DNA of 64,000 nucleotides from Microbacter sp049976245. GTDB lineage: Bacteria > Bacteroidota > Bacteroidia > Bacteroidales > Paludibacteraceae. The position numbers were made by a program, and so were the translations under genes. The notes under the pieces are model-generated. The model was not told where the DNA came from and did no database searches. It saw nothing but the letters and a program-made list of their open reading frames with translations. Shown here piece after piece: positions 7,956 to 17,760 of the stretch. The stretch is from positions 1 through 64,000 of the forward strand of contig JBMFIQ010000006.1 of NCBI GenBank assembly GCA_049976245.1, written 5' to 3'. The first letter of the stretch is position 1; the number at the start of each line of letters is the position of its first letter.

Positions 7956-10808
7956 ATGAAAACACATATATTGAGTTATATCTCTTTCTTGCTTGTTTTA
8001 TTTTTTGCTTTATCGGGCATGAATGAAGTAAATGCTGCAATTCCTCCCGGATATTATTATTTTGCACAAAACAAAAAGAAAGCTGAGCTAAAATCCGCTT
8101 TACGTCAATATGGTGCTCCTGTTTTTGAGTTTGAATATGGTGGCGGACCCGGATTTACGTGGGAAGGATTTTATTACACAGATCGAAATTCCGATAATTC
8201 GGTTATTGATATGTATTCTGATTCCGTGCGATATTTTAACGGATTTGCTGCTATTCTGAACATGAATATTGAACATTCGCTTCCTAAAAGTTGGTGGGGA
8301 GCTTTTCCCAATGGGGCATATAAAGATTTATTCCATTTATATCCGGCTGACGGCACTACAAACATTATTAAAAACAATCTTCCTTTAGGTGAAGTAACTG
8401 GAGTGCCAACGTTTTTTAATGGGAAAAGTAAAGTAGGTAAAAATGGCTTTGAAGCAGCTTATGTGGACAATTGTTTTGAACCCGCTGATGAATATAAAGG
8501 TGATTTTGCCCGTTCCTATTTATACATTGCCACGGTTTACGAAAATTTAGCTCCTTTGTGGCAGTCGCCTATGATGACAAATACGGTTTGGCCGGTGTGG
8601 AAGCCATGGGCTATTGATTTATTGCTTAAGTGGAACCGTCAAGATCCTGTAAGTCCTAAAGAAATTGCAAGAAATGAAACCATTTACAAATTTCAAGGGA
8701 ATCGTAATCCTTTTATAGATTATCCTGAATTGGCTGAATACATTTGGGGTAAAGATACAACCAAAGTTTTTCCTTTTCCAGCAGAAACAGCACCTTTTTT
8801 TGCATTACCTCGTCCTCATACTTCCATTGATTTTGGTGTCATCATGAGAGGTTCTGTATCAACAAATTCGTTGTATTTATTAGGCATCAATTTGTTGGAT
8901 GATGTTTCTGTATCGTTGCTTAGGAACAATCAAGTTTTTTCGTTTTCATCTTCTAACATTACCAAGGATCAAGCCTCGTCTGGTATTCTATTTCCACTTC
9001 AATTTACACCTCAAGTTAGCGGCACTTTCCGTGATACCTTGTTGATCTTTTCTCCTCAAATGAGCGATACACTACGCATTGGATTGAAAGGAATTGCAGT
9101 GGATGATTTTGTGACACTTGAACCAAACGAAGTTTCTCCGGTAGGAGGAACGCTGAGATGGTTAGCTGATCCGAATGCTATTGAATATAAGTTAAATGTT
9201 TATCAAGGAGATCAACGTGCGGGGGATTTAATGATATCCACTTATGTTTGTGGAAGTAGTTGGAATAAAGCCATCGAACTTTATAACGGTACAGGTAGGC
9301 CTATCGATTTGTCAAAATACTCGCTTCAGAAACAATCCAACGGCAGTGGTTCTTTTGGTTCTACTTTCAGGCTTTCAGGAACACTTGATAATTATGCCAG
9401 TTTAGTACTTGTAAATAAGCAGTGTTCTAATCCCAATTTGTTGGCAAAAGCAACGTTGTTAGTCGATACTATATTGCAATTTAATGGCAATGATGCTGTT
9501 CGATTGTTACGAAATGGCTTCCCCATTGATATAGTTGGTGCTGCTGATGCAGGGGCTGATTATATTTGGGGTTATCAAGTAACTTTGCAAAGAAAAGCAT
9601 TCGTTACACATCCTTTATCGGTCTTTAATGAAAACGAATGGGATCGTTTCCCCGGTGATTCATTTGACATGATTGGAAATCATGTGATGAATGTTGCTTC
9701 TGCATCAACTTTTTTGTTAAAAGATTTTTCGACAGGAACCAAAAATGAATATTCTATTGGCAATTTAGATCCGGAAAGTGTTTATACCTATAGTGTTACT
9801 GCCATTAAATCAAATAAGAATGATACTGCATTTAATACCATGCAACTTCATACCTTGCTTTTAGATGCACCTGAAATTAGTGATCCTTCAGAAGTTCGAT
9901 CTAACCATTTTAGAGCAAATTGGGGTAATGTCGCTTATGCCGATGGGTATTTGGTTGATGTTTTTAAAATGATAGGACAAGGAGATACCATTGTAAAAGA
10001 AGAATTTAATCTTGTAGGGACAAACGGGAAGCCTCTGCCAACCAATTGGCTGGGAACTGTTTCAGGAAATTATACCTCATCGACATCGTCGGGAAATGCT
10101 GTTCCTGCCGTTGCATTCAAAAATAACGGAGAATGGTTGCAGACTAATACGTATCCTCATCCTGTAGTTAATTTGAGTTTTATGTATCGATTTGCATCTT
10201 CGAGTCCAGGATCATCTTTTTTATTAGACGGTTATGGATTGAATGGTTGGACGCGTATTGATAGTTTTTTTTACAATGCATCCACCTCGAAATTTTATCC
10301 AGAATATCATTTTAGTCGGACACAAGGATTTAAATCATTCCGTTGGACATACAAAAAAGTCGGTTCCGGCAATTTGTCATTAGATGATGTTTCAGTTACT
10401 TATGGAAACAGAGATACACTTTTTGTTTTACACAATGTCAAATCACTTAAAACATTTTTAGATGTTGATGACCTACAGCCAGGATTCACTTATTATTATC
10501 AAGTTAAATCAACCTTGAAAAATGTTGTTTCTTCACCTTCGGATGCAATGATGGTTGAAACGGGATTTGCCGATGCAGTAAACATTGTTGAAAACGAGCC
10601 TTTGAAAATTTTTGGTGATAAAACTCAACTTATCATTCAGGGAATTCATCTGATGGATTTGATTCAGATTTACTCAATGGACGGTTTATGTTTATATCAA
10701 AATCACAGTGGAGGAACTGAAATGAGGATTCCTTTTAGTCGTCATGGCCTTTTTATTGTTAAAGTTCAAAATTCGACAGGTAACAAGACCCGAAAAATTC
10801 TTCATTAA
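7956..10808 (+). CDS. large multidomain endonuclease I with lamin-tail-like, Fn3 and T9SS domains
   Basis: 950 residues. The signal peptide (about 1-27) is followed by an endonuclease I domain, about 28-275. This has NMNIEHSLPKSWW (catalytic His), DLFHLYPADG, GDFARSYLYI and NRNPFIDYPELAEYIWG. Unlike the paralogue at 5291 it lacks the extra cysteines. A region of about 280-390 resembles an Ig-like/abnormal-spindle-type module. About 425-545 looks like a lamin-tail domain (KAIELYNGTGRPIDLSKYSL…FNGNDAVRLLRNG), which is often attached to secreted nucleases. Two Fn3-like segments then flank a jelly-roll stretch (EEFNLVGTNGKPLPTNWLGT…). The last about 75 residues are a T9SS sorting domain. It probably degrades extracellular DNA while anchored at the surface. 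Domain borders are estimates. Confidence 0.88.
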   Translation: MKTHILSYISFLLVLFFALSGMNEVNAAIPPGYYYFAQNKKKAELKSALRQYGAPVFEFEYGGGPGFTWEGFYYTDRNSDNSVIDMYSDSVRYFNGFAAILNMNIEHSLPKSWWGAFPNGAYKDLFHLYPADGTTNIIKNNLPLGEVTGVPTFFNGKSKVGKNGFEAAYVDNCFEPADEYKGDFARSYLYIATVYENLAPLWQSPMMTNTVWPVWKPWAIDLLLKWNRQDPVSPKEIARNETIYKFQGNRNPFIDYPELAEYIWGKDTTKVFPFPAETAPFFALPRPHTSIDFGVIMRGSVSTNSLYLLGINLLDDVSVSLLRNNQVFSFSSSNITKDQASSGILFPLQFTPQVSGTFRDTLLIFSPQMSDTLRIGLKGIAVDDFVTLEPNEVSPVGGTLRWLADPNAIEYKLNVYQGDQRAGDLMISTYVCGSSWNKAIELYNGTGRPIDLSKYSLQKQSNGSGSFGSTFRLSGTLDNYASLVLVNKQCSNPNLLAKATLLVDTILQFNGNDAVRLLRNGFPIDIVGAADAGADYIWGYQVTLQRKAFVTHPLSVFNENEWDRFPGDSFDMIGNHVMNVASASTFLLKDFSTGTKNEYSIGNLDPESVYTYSVTAIKSNKNDTAFNTMQLHTLLLDAPEISDPSEVRSNHFRANWGNVAYADGYLVDVFKMIGQGDTIVKEEFNLVGTNGKPLPTNWLGTVSGNYTSSTSSGNAVPAVAFKNNGEWLQTNTYPHPVVNLSFMYRFASSSPGSSFLLDGYGLNGWTRIDSFFYNASTSKFYPEYHFSRTQGFKSFRWTYKKVGSGNLSLDDVSVTYGNRDTLFVLHNVKSLKTFLDVDDLQPGFTYYYQVKSTLKNVVSSPSDAMMVETGFADAVNIVENEPLKIFGDKTQLIIQGIHLMDLIQIYSMDGLCLYQNHSGGTEMRIPFSRHGLFIVKVQNSTGNKTRKILH

Positions 10809-11247
10809 AATTGTTGGAGGAAGTTTCCGGTGTTAAATTCAATTGTTAAATGATCATCACATTCAAACTTTGTAATGGTCACTATCTTTCTCTTAATTTT
10901 CTTAATTTGTTTAATTTCAGATTCATAAAAACTTCTAACAACTTAATTGTAAACTTCTCTAACTTCATTTTTTCTCCCTTGAAATGAAAAAAATCACCGG
11001 TGATTTCAAAATAATCACCTAAAGAATAAAAGTAATCACCGGTGGATTATTCAAAAAAGATTCGGTGATTTTCGAAAAAATGTATGGTGAAAAGAAATAA
11101 GTACATGTGATTTTTTGATAAAACTTTCGAATCAAGAAGGATGGAATTAGAAGTTCCTTTTGTTCCAATTTGAACGAAGCACTCACATCTGGCAATTATC
11201 TTTATGGTTTGTAACTGTCAAGATGAATAGTACTTTATTCTAAAAAA
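10809..11247. other. spacer with clustered ATCACC/GGTGAT motifs
   Basis: No gene. The stretch 10991-11090 holds a perfect 16-base palindrome and several half copies (see separate entry). The remainder is AT-rich with no recognised feature. Confidence 0.6.
10991..11090. repeat. cluster of ATCACCGGTGAT palindromes and half sites
   Basis: AAATCACCGGTGATTT (10991-11006) is a perfect palindrome. Half or degenerate copies follow: TAATCACC (11012), AATCACCGGTGGATT (11034), TTCGGTGATTTT (11061) and ATGGTGAAAA (11084). The spacing is about 20-27 bases, roughly two helix turns. This looks like an operator array or a decayed hairpin repeat; no binding protein can be named. Confidence 0.5.
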
Positions 11248-11292
11248 CGGATTGTCCCATTCACTAAATTTTTTAGTAAGTGGAACAATCCG
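11242..11292 (-). terminator. terminator of the GH2 glycosidase gene
   Basis: A long imperfect hairpin: CGGATTGT… at 11248 pairs with …ACAATCCG ending at 11292. On the minus strand it is followed by six T (11247-11242). It lies 120 bases past the glycosidase stop. Confidence 0.7.
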
Positions 11293-11411
11293 ATTTGGAG
11301 GGAACAAAAAAGATGTCGCGGGTTAGAAGTGGAAGTCCTTTGTAATGGACATGCTAAAGTTCCGTTATGTTTATGCCGCTTTTTTAATTTTGTTCTTTTA
11401 CAATGGGCTGT

Positions 11412-14219
11412 TTACATGGGTGATGACAATTTGATTTCGGTGCGTGGCAAGTTCCAACCGTCAGTTTCCAAGCTATAGCCTTGGGCTTTCACAAGATTTT
11501 TGGGCACCTCCACGCTGATAATCATGTCGGAATGTGGCGCCAAAGTCACATAGTTACCCGACCAAAGCGATGGTCTTACTTCCTGTTGTTCGTGATTTTT
11601 CAAGCTGAGATGAACAAAAAAAGCGATTCGGTTGGAAGGATTGCTGAGTTTGAAAATCCATTTTCGATTGTTTTGAGTGGTTGTTTCCCGAATCATGTTT
11701 ACCGATACTTTGGTTAGAGGCATTTCCTTCAATGCACTGAAGTTTTCGTTGGGAGCCAGCCAGTAGCTATTGGTGGAAATTACTTTTCCCTGAGCATCTT
11801 TCAATGTGAGCAGCATGAAAGTCACTCCTTGCAGGTGATGGATGGGGTTGGCAAGCGAAAAAACTGTTTTGACAGAAGCGGGATTGATTTGGATTGTTGC
11901 GGTTTGACTGAACATCTTTTTTGAATCGAGTGAATAACCAACGGCTTCCACCCATTCATTTTGTTGCGGACGATAACTGCGGTTTACCACCACTACGGTT
12001 GAATCGTCGCGATCAAATTGGACGTGTGTCGATTCGCAGGCATTTTGCATAAAATAATAGCCGGCGTTGGGTTCGAGATACCAGTCGTAAATTTGCCAAA
12101 TAACGCTTGGGAAGGCGGCATTGAGTTTCCACAGCATGACTCCGCCGTTGTCGTTGAGTTTGTGTCCGGCTGCTTCAAAGATGGCTTGATAACCCATGGC
12201 ATTCATCATTTGCATTTTTTCCGAAAAATCTTTCATGCTGACAGGCATTCCAAACCGTCGGGTCATCTCCTCATAATAGAGTTCGTAGTGCCCGTTTCCG
12301 GTGCAAGCATCATGATATCCCCAAGTATTATTGAGCGGGAAAGAGTCGTTTTTGTCCCATATTAAATCGGGAATTCCTTTATGCAAAGTGGAGTAAGGAG
12401 GTTGTGACGGGATGCCGGTTTCATCTTTGAAAACCCAATCTTTGGCCTGGTCAGCCAAACGGTAATATTCCTGCGGATCTTGCCACGAATAAGGTCCACC
12501 GCTGTAAACACCTGAAGGTCCGTTGTCAGGCCATGAACCTTTCCAGTCGGAGGGCAGTTTAGCAAAACCCGATGAGCTTGGAATGAAGGGACGCGTCCCG
12601 TCCAGAGCGATGACGCTATCGCGCATGGCATTGTAAAGTTCTTTGCGTGCATGTCCTTCGTTGCCGCCTGTCCAAAGGAGCAGGCTGGGATGATTGCGAA
12701 TTCGAAGAATGGTGCTTGTCATGTTGTTGATGAAAACGGACGATTGGAGTGGCCAGTCGGGCGATCCTTTAAATTCTCCTTGTGTATCGCCGGTAACCCA
12801 AAAGTCAGACCAGATTAACAATCCAAGTCGATCGGCAGCATCAAAAAACGCATCGGGCGGTGTGATGCCTCCTCCCCAAATGCGAATGAGGTTGGCATTG
12901 GCATTGCGACAAAGCAGCAGTTCATGTTCATAACGTGCTGAATCGCGATTGAGCATCATGTCAGGCACCCAGGCTCCACCTACTAAATTGATTCGTTGGC
13001 CGTTGACGTAGAAATCGCGTCGTGGATATTTATTGGGCACTTCCACCAATTTGGACGAAACGGTGCGAATGCCAAAGACAAAAGAGGTGTCGTCCGAAAG
13101 TTGATTGCCTTCCATGAATTGTAACCGGATTCGATACAAATTGGGTTTGCCGTGATCAAAAGACCACCAAAGATGCGGATTTTTGATGTGCAATGCCGGT
13201 TCATTTGTCGGATTGAAGTTGACAACCGATTGTTCAAATGGTTTCAAATTCATTGATTTGCTGAAAGTCAACGCGATGCCTGTAAAATTTTCAGGGGCAA
13301 TGGTGATCATGAGTTTTCCATTGGTCATTTTGTTCAGCGCATTGGTCAGTTTCAATGAAAGAAAAAGGTTGGCAACCGTCGTGTCGGGCAAAGCGGGAAG
13401 GGTTGTAACCAAATGGGGTTGACCGATGATGACACCTCCTGAGGTACGCAAAAAGACTGGTTGCCAAATGCCGATGTTGCGATCGCGCACGGGAGGAATC
13501 CAATCCCAACCTACGGAACAAAGCATGGTTACATTTTTACCGATGTCGCCGGTGGGTCCACCATTTTCAAAAAATGGTCCCATCGCTTTGAGTTGTTCCT
13601 CGGCAGGTGTTCCGGGATAATCCAACGGATAAATTTTGACAGCCAATCCGTTGTCTTTTCCTGCCGTTACCCACGGACTGATGTCCAAACTATATTGACC
13701 GAACATACCGGCCATTTGTGTCGAATCGGCTATCAAATGGCCATTTACCCACACAGCGGCACGATAATTGATCCCTTTGAATATCAATTGAAAATGTCTT
13801 CCCTGATCGCCGGCTGGAACAAAAAACGTGGTGCGATACCAGTATGGTTTTTTCCATGGATTGGGATCATTCGGTAAAAAACTGTACTGTTCAAGGTTGT
13901 ATTTTTTGTTAAAGCTGTCGCAGGCATCGGGAATGAGCATATTGTTCAGTCCAATGTATGGATTGGGATAAACATGATTGGCTACCAATCCGGTGAGTAC
14001 CGTTGAAGGCACTTTGACGGGAAACCAATAAACCTTTGAGCGGTATTCCGGCTTCGAAAGCATTTCACCGTCAGCTTGAATAACGGCCGAAGATTGAAGC
14101 TGAAAACTCGTCAGTTCAACCTGTTTAATCACGCCGTTTTGGGCTGTTGCCGAAAAAATGCTCCACGACGCAAGCAGTAAAAGTTTTTTTGACCAAAATG
14201 TAATGTTTAATGGTTGCAT
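11412..14219 (-). CDS. secreted GH2 glycosidase (exo-beta-glucosaminidase/beta-mannosidase type)
   Basis: About 935 residues from ATG 14219. This start gives a signal peptide ending FSATAQ; an upstream TTG frame would start inside the promoter box at 14298-14305. The order is a GH2 sugar-binding jelly roll (about 60-230, with PYWYRTTFFVPAG and VWVNGHLIA), an Ig-like domain, then a TIM barrel. WTGGNEGH places the acid/base Glu near 521 and KDETGIPSQ the nucleophile near 600. The spacing of about 79 is normal for GH2. The barrel sequence (RIWGGGITPPDAFFDAADRLGLLIWSDF) resembles exo-beta-D-glucosaminidases and mannosylglycoprotein endo-beta-mannosidases more than LacZ. It is probably periplasmic or surface exposed. 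It stands alone with its own promoter and terminator. Substrate is uncertain. Confidence 0.88.
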   Translation of the reverse strand: MQPLNITFWSKKLLLLASWSIFSATAQNGVIKQVELTSFQLQSSAVIQADGEMLSKPEYRSKVYWFPVKVPSTVLTGLVANHVYPNPYIGLNNMLIPDACDSFNKKYNLEQYSFLPNDPNPWKKPYWYRTTFFVPAGDQGRHFQLIFKGINYRAAVWVNGHLIADSTQMAGMFGQYSLDISPWVTAGKDNGLAVKIYPLDYPGTPAEEQLKAMGPFFENGGPTGDIGKNVTMLCSVGWDWIPPVRDRNIGIWQPVFLRTSGGVIIGQPHLVTTLPALPDTTVANLFLSLKLTNALNKMTNGKLMITIAPENFTGIALTFSKSMNLKPFEQSVVNFNPTNEPALHIKNPHLWWSFDHGKPNLYRIRLQFMEGNQLSDDTSFVFGIRTVSSKLVEVPNKYPRRDFYVNGQRINLVGGAWVPDMMLNRDSARYEHELLLCRNANANLIRIWGGGITPPDAFFDAADRLGLLIWSDFWVTGDTQGEFKGSPDWPLQSSVFINNMTSTILRIRNHPSLLLWTGGNEGHARKELYNAMRDSVIALDGTRPFIPSSSGFAKLPSDWKGSWPDNGPSGVYSGGPYSWQDPQEYYRLADQAKDWVFKDETGIPSQPPYSTLHKGIPDLIWDKNDSFPLNNTWGYHDACTGNGHYELYYEEMTRRFGMPVSMKDFSEKMQMMNAMGYQAIFEAAGHKLNDNGGVMLWKLNAAFPSVIWQIYDWYLEPNAGYYFMQNACESTHVQFDRDDSTVVVVNRSYRPQQNEWVEAVGYSLDSKKMFSQTATIQINPASVKTVFSLANPIHHLQGVTFMLLTLKDAQGKVISTNSYWLAPNENFSALKEMPLTKVSVNMIRETTTQNNRKWIFKLSNPSNRIAFFVHLSLKNHEQQEVRPSLWSGNYVTLAPHSDMIISVEVPKNLVKAQGYSLETDGWNLPRTEIKLSSPM

Positions 14220-14297
14220 GATGTGTGTAATTTTTAATGATGAACATTGTTCTGAGCTGAAATTGGCAGATCTTCTTGTTATATTTTCATGTGTCTG

Positions 14298-14305
14298 CAA
14301 AGATA
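14298..14305 (-). promoter_or_regulatory. -7 promoter box TATCTTTG for the GH2 gene
   Basis: An exact TAnnTTTG match on the minus strand, about 80 bases upstream of ATG 14219. Its position also argues against a translation start at 14300. Confidence 0.6.
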
Positions 14306-14430
14306 GATGATTAGAAATGGAGTTTATGACGTTATTTTATCAAAGATTGATACTTTTCTGCCAATGGATGATCGGACCAGGAAGCAGGTGACTTGGATGA
14401 TGTTGATGAGGTAAAACGAAGAAAAAAGTA

Positions 14431-14438
14431 TATTTTTG
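14431..14438 (+). promoter_or_regulatory. -7 promoter box TATTTTTG for rmuC
   Basis: An exact TAnnTTTG match 92 bases upstream of the rmuC start. Confidence 0.5.
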
Positions 14439-14529
14439 TCGAAGATGATCAGTCTCACATTCATAGAGACCTTCATGCTTGTCAAAAGAAATGGCTGAAT
14501 GATTTATTAAATTTTTTAATCGAACTGAT

Positions 14530-16146
14530 ATGTTGACTATCATGTTATTAGTAGCGATTCTCGTTTTATCCTTAGTGATCATCGTGTTGCTGTTGCAGCA
14601 AAAATCGCCTCGTCAAAACGATGTGATGACAATAGGCATCAATGATCTGAAATCCAATTTGATGCGTATTGAACAAAACATGAAAGAAGAGTTCAAGGAC
14701 AATCGTGAAGAGATGATTTCCATGACCAAAGAGAATCGGAGTGAACTGAATGATACGCTGAATGCATTTCGTTCCGAGCTGGCACAAACCTTAAAATTGA
14801 TTACGGAGCAGACCCACGATGCACTCAAGGAAATCAATGAAACACTTGCTTCAAAAATGGATGCTTTGTCCGTCAAAATGAGTGACATTAACCAATCCAA
14901 CCGCGAAGCCTTGACGCTCAGTTTAAAAGAATTTACGGCCGATCAACGCTTAAAAATGGAGGAATTAAAAAAAGAGCAACAAGATTTGACTTCCAAAACG
15001 GTTGATCAACTGGAAAAAACAACCAACAAGGTAGAAGAAAAAATGATGCTCCTCCAACAACAGGCCAAAGAAGAAAATCAGGTGATGCGCACCACGCTCG
15101 AAAATGTTTTTGCCCGCTTTCAGGAAACGCTCGACAAAAACAACATGGCTTTCAATGTCTTGCAAAAAGAGAAATTTGAACAGATGGAGCTTAAACAGAA
15201 TGAATTGGTGAAAAGCACTGAAACCAAATTAGAGTTTATTCGTGTTACGGTGGAAGAAAAATTGGAAAAAACCTTAAGCGATCGGCTGGGACAAAGTTTT
15301 GAAACCGTTGGTAAACAATTGATTGAAGTGCAAAAAGGGCTGGGCGAAATGCAAACATTGGCACAGGACGTTGGCGGATTAAAGAAAGTGTTGAGTAATG
15401 TGAAAATGCGCGGCGGCATTGGCGAAGTGCAATTGGGCATGCTTTTGGAGCAGATTTTAGCACCTGATCAATATGAAGCCAATGTCAAAACAAAAGCTGA
15501 CAGCAACGATTTGGTAGAGTTTGCTATTAAATTGCCCGGACGCGACGACAGCAACAAACAAGTTTGGTTGCCGGTGGATGCCAAGTTCCCCAAAGATGTG
15601 TATGAACAATTGCAAACGGCTTTTGACTTGGGAGATGTGACACAAATTGAGACTGCACAAAAAGCTTTAGAGATGACCATCAAAAAAATGGCCAAAGACA
15701 TTAGCGATAAATACCTTGATCCACCCAATACCACCGATTTTGGCATCATGTTTTTGCCTTTTGAGGGCATTTATGCCGAAGTGGTGCGGAAAGCAAGCCT
15801 GTTGGAAGAGTTGCAACGCAATTACAAAGTGATTGTAACCGGTCCTACCACGTTGGCAGCCATTCTCAACAGTTTACAAATGGGATTTCGCACGTTGGCC
15901 ATTCAAAAGCGCAGCAGTGAAGTGTGGAAGATTTTGGGTGCAGTGAAAAAAGAGTTTGAAAACTTTGGCGGCCTGATGCAAAAAGCTCAAAAGAACATTC
16001 AAACCGGATTGGATCAATTGGACGATGTGATGGGAAAACGCACCAAAGCCATTCAACGAAAATTGCGCAGCGTGGAATCGCTCCCCGAATCGGAAGCTCA
16101 ATTAATGCTTTCGGACGTGACCGATGATGATGATGCTGAAGGATGA
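14530..16146 (+). CDS. rmuC: DNA recombination protein RmuC
   Basis: 538 residues. An N-terminal membrane segment (MLTIMLLVAILVLSLVIIVLLL, about 1-22) is followed by a long coiled coil (about 30-290). The conserved RmuC nuclease-like domain spans about 300-480, with GGIGEVQLGMLLEQIL, WLPVDAKFPKDVYEQL and IMFLPFEGIYAEVVR. The family limits inversions and other rearrangements at repeats and is tied to replication and repair; some members have been linked to defence. The end is a short acidic tail (DVTDDDDAEG). It appears monocistronic, with its own promoter box; the next gene has a separate promoter. Length and domain order are normal. Confidence 0.95.
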   Translation: MLTIMLLVAILVLSLVIIVLLLQQKSPRQNDVMTIGINDLKSNLMRIEQNMKEEFKDNREEMISMTKENRSELNDTLNAFRSELAQTLKLITEQTHDALKEINETLASKMDALSVKMSDINQSNREALTLSLKEFTADQRLKMEELKKEQQDLTSKTVDQLEKTTNKVEEKMMLLQQQAKEENQVMRTTLENVFARFQETLDKNNMAFNVLQKEKFEQMELKQNELVKSTETKLEFIRVTVEEKLEKTLSDRLGQSFETVGKQLIEVQKGLGEMQTLAQDVGGLKKVLSNVKMRGGIGEVQLGMLLEQILAPDQYEANVKTKADSNDLVEFAIKLPGRDDSNKQVWLPVDAKFPKDVYEQLQTAFDLGDVTQIETAQKALEMTIKKMAKDISDKYLDPPNTTDFGIMFLPFEGIYAEVVRKASLLEELQRNYKVIVTGPTTLAAILNSLQMGFRTLAIQKRSSEVWKILGAVKKEFENFGGLMQKAQKNIQTGLDQLDDVMGKRTKAIQRKLRSVESLPESEAQLMLSDVTDDDDAEG

Positions 16147-16415
16147 TGCCATGATGTGGGAATGCTTTTGTTTTTACTTTGATCCCTTATTTTGATAAAA
16201 ATCGGTCAAAAAAATGAATGATTGATTTCTTGGCGGTTGCTGTGTACATTGATCATAGACCATTAGCTCTTTTTTCAATAATAACAAGTGTTTCGCACAA
16301 TGCTCCAAACGGGTCATTTTAACAATAGGGAAGCCAATTTCAGGAGCATTCTGATGCGTCGAAAAAGAACATTTTTTTTTCGTAATAATTCATACAAAGG
16401 CTAAATTAATTTTTA
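16147..16415. other. spacer between rmuC and serine palmitoyltransferase
   Basis: About 270 AT-rich bases. No gene, repeat or strong hairpin is seen. Confidence 0.5.
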
Positions 16416-16423
16416 TACCTTTG
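16416..16423 (+). promoter_or_regulatory. -7 promoter box TACCTTTG
   Basis: An exact TAnnTTTG match 28 bases upstream of the GTG start of the palmitoyltransferase gene, giving a leader of about 20 nt. Confidence 0.65.
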
Positions 16424-16451
16424 CAGTCACAAACCAAAAAATATTATAATC

Positions 16452-17639
16452 GTGAGTTTACTTAGCGAAAAAATGTCCTTGTTTGATGCTCCGCAGAAGT
16501 ATCAGGCAGCTGGAGTTTATCCTTACTTTCGTGCCATTGAATCGGATCAGGACACGGTCGTGACCATCAACGGGAAACCGGTTTTGATGTTTGGGTCAAA
16601 TAGTTATCTGGGATTGACTAATCACCCACGTATTAAAGAAGCTGCTATTAAAGCTGTGGAAAAATACGGTACCGGTTGTGCCGGTTCGCGTTTTTTGAAT
16701 GGCACCCTTGACATCCATCTTGAATTGGAAGAACGATTGGCCAAATTGGTTCACAAAGAACAAGCCTTGGTCTATGCCACCGGATTTTCCGTCAATTCGG
16801 GCGTCATTCCCTGCTTGGCCGGGAAAGACGACTTCTTGCTTTACGATGAATTGGATCATGCTTCCATCATTGAAGGACGGCGGCTTTCGTTTGCCAATCA
16901 ATTGAAGTACAAACACAATGACATGGAATCGTTGGAACGCCAACTCAAACGATGTGAACCCGAAAAGGTGAAACTGATCGTTGCCGATGGCGTGTTTAGT
17001 ATGGAAGGCGATATTGCTAAACTTCCCGAAATGGTTGATTTGGCAAAAAAATACAATGCTTCCATTATGATTGACGAGGCGCACTCGTTGGGTGTTTTTG
17101 GGCAGACAAGTGCCGGTATTTGTGAACATTACGGCTTGATGGACGACGTGGATGTCATCATGGGAACGTTTAGCAAATCGTTGGCAACGATTGGTGGATT
17201 TGTTGCTGCCGATAAAAACATCATCAACTTTTTGAAACATAACTCACGAACATTGATTTTCAGCGCCAGTATCACGCCGGCCTCCACAGGTTGTGTGTTG
17301 GCTGCATTGGATGTGATGGCTGAAGAAACATGGCGTAAAGAACAACTCTGGGCTAATACGCATCGTGCTTTGGATGGTTTCCGGAAAGCCGGTTTTGACA
17401 TTGGCAAAACAGAAACTCCAATAATTCCTCTTTTTGTTCGCGATAACAGCAAAACATTCCTGCTTACCCGAAAGCTGATGGATGAAGGCATTTTTGTCAA
17501 TCCTGTCGTTTCTCCTGCCGTTCCGCCTGAAGATACGTTGATTCGTTTCTCCTTGATGGCCACGCACACTTTTGAACAAATTGACGAAGCCATTGAAAAA
17601 ATTACACGTCAATCCCGATTGCTAAACATCATTCCGTAA
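16452..17639 (+). CDS. spt: serine palmitoyltransferase (sphingolipid synthesis)
   Basis: 395 residues; a PLP-dependent alpha-oxoamine synthase. It joins serine to a fatty acyl-CoA to make 3-ketosphinganine, the first step of sphingolipid synthesis, a hallmark of Bacteroidetes. Signatures are FGSNSYLGLTNHPRI, YGTGCAGSRFLNGTLDIH, the IDEAHSLGVFG segment and GTFSKSLATIGGF with the PLP-binding Lys. GCAGSRFLNGTLDIH is characteristic of the SPT branch rather than KBL (glycine C-acetyltransferase). The GTG at 16452 was chosen because the N-terminus MSLLSEKMSLFDAPQKYQ aligns with known Bacteroides enzymes; ATG 16473 would remove the conserved start. It is monocistronic with a clear promoter and terminator. 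Confidence 0.92.
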   Translation: MSLLSEKMSLFDAPQKYQAAGVYPYFRAIESDQDTVVTINGKPVLMFGSNSYLGLTNHPRIKEAAIKAVEKYGTGCAGSRFLNGTLDIHLELEERLAKLVHKEQALVYATGFSVNSGVIPCLAGKDDFLLYDELDHASIIEGRRLSFANQLKYKHNDMESLERQLKRCEPEKVKLIVADGVFSMEGDIAKLPEMVDLAKKYNASIMIDEAHSLGVFGQTSAGICEHYGLMDDVDVIMGTFSKSLATIGGFVAADKNIINFLKHNSRTLIFSASITPASTGCVLAALDVMAEETWRKEQLWANTHRALDGFRKAGFDIGKTETPIIPLFVRDNSKTFLLTRKLMDEGIFVNPVVSPAVPPEDTLIRFSLMATHTFEQIDEAIEKITRQSRLLNIIP

Positions 17640-17669
17640 AGCGATTAGGATTTGATTATGCTTGAAATA

Positions 17670-17720
17670 AAAACGCATGAGCCAATGCCGAAATTCGGAA
17701 AAAGGTTCATGCGTTTTTTT
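17670..17720 (+). terminator. intrinsic terminator of the palmitoyltransferase gene
   Basis: AACGCATGAGCC (17672-17683) pairs with GGTTCATGCGTT (17704-17715) with one mismatch. A small inner hairpin CCGAA/TTCGG sits within, and seven T follow. It lies between convergent genes; the opposite arm is A-rich, so it may also work for mfd. Confidence 0.8.
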
Positions 17721-17760
17721 GTATGTGGGTTTTGAAATGAACAAGATTGGAGGTCGTTTT

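Noticed and set aside
14220..14300. Longer GH2 protein starting at TTG 14300
   Set aside because: The TTG is part of the TATCTTTG promoter box and the extra residues precede a complete signal peptide.
16596..17240. 214-codon frame opposite the serine palmitoyltransferase gene
   Set aside because: Antisense shadow of a conserved enzyme; no domain, composition typical of reverse-frame translation.
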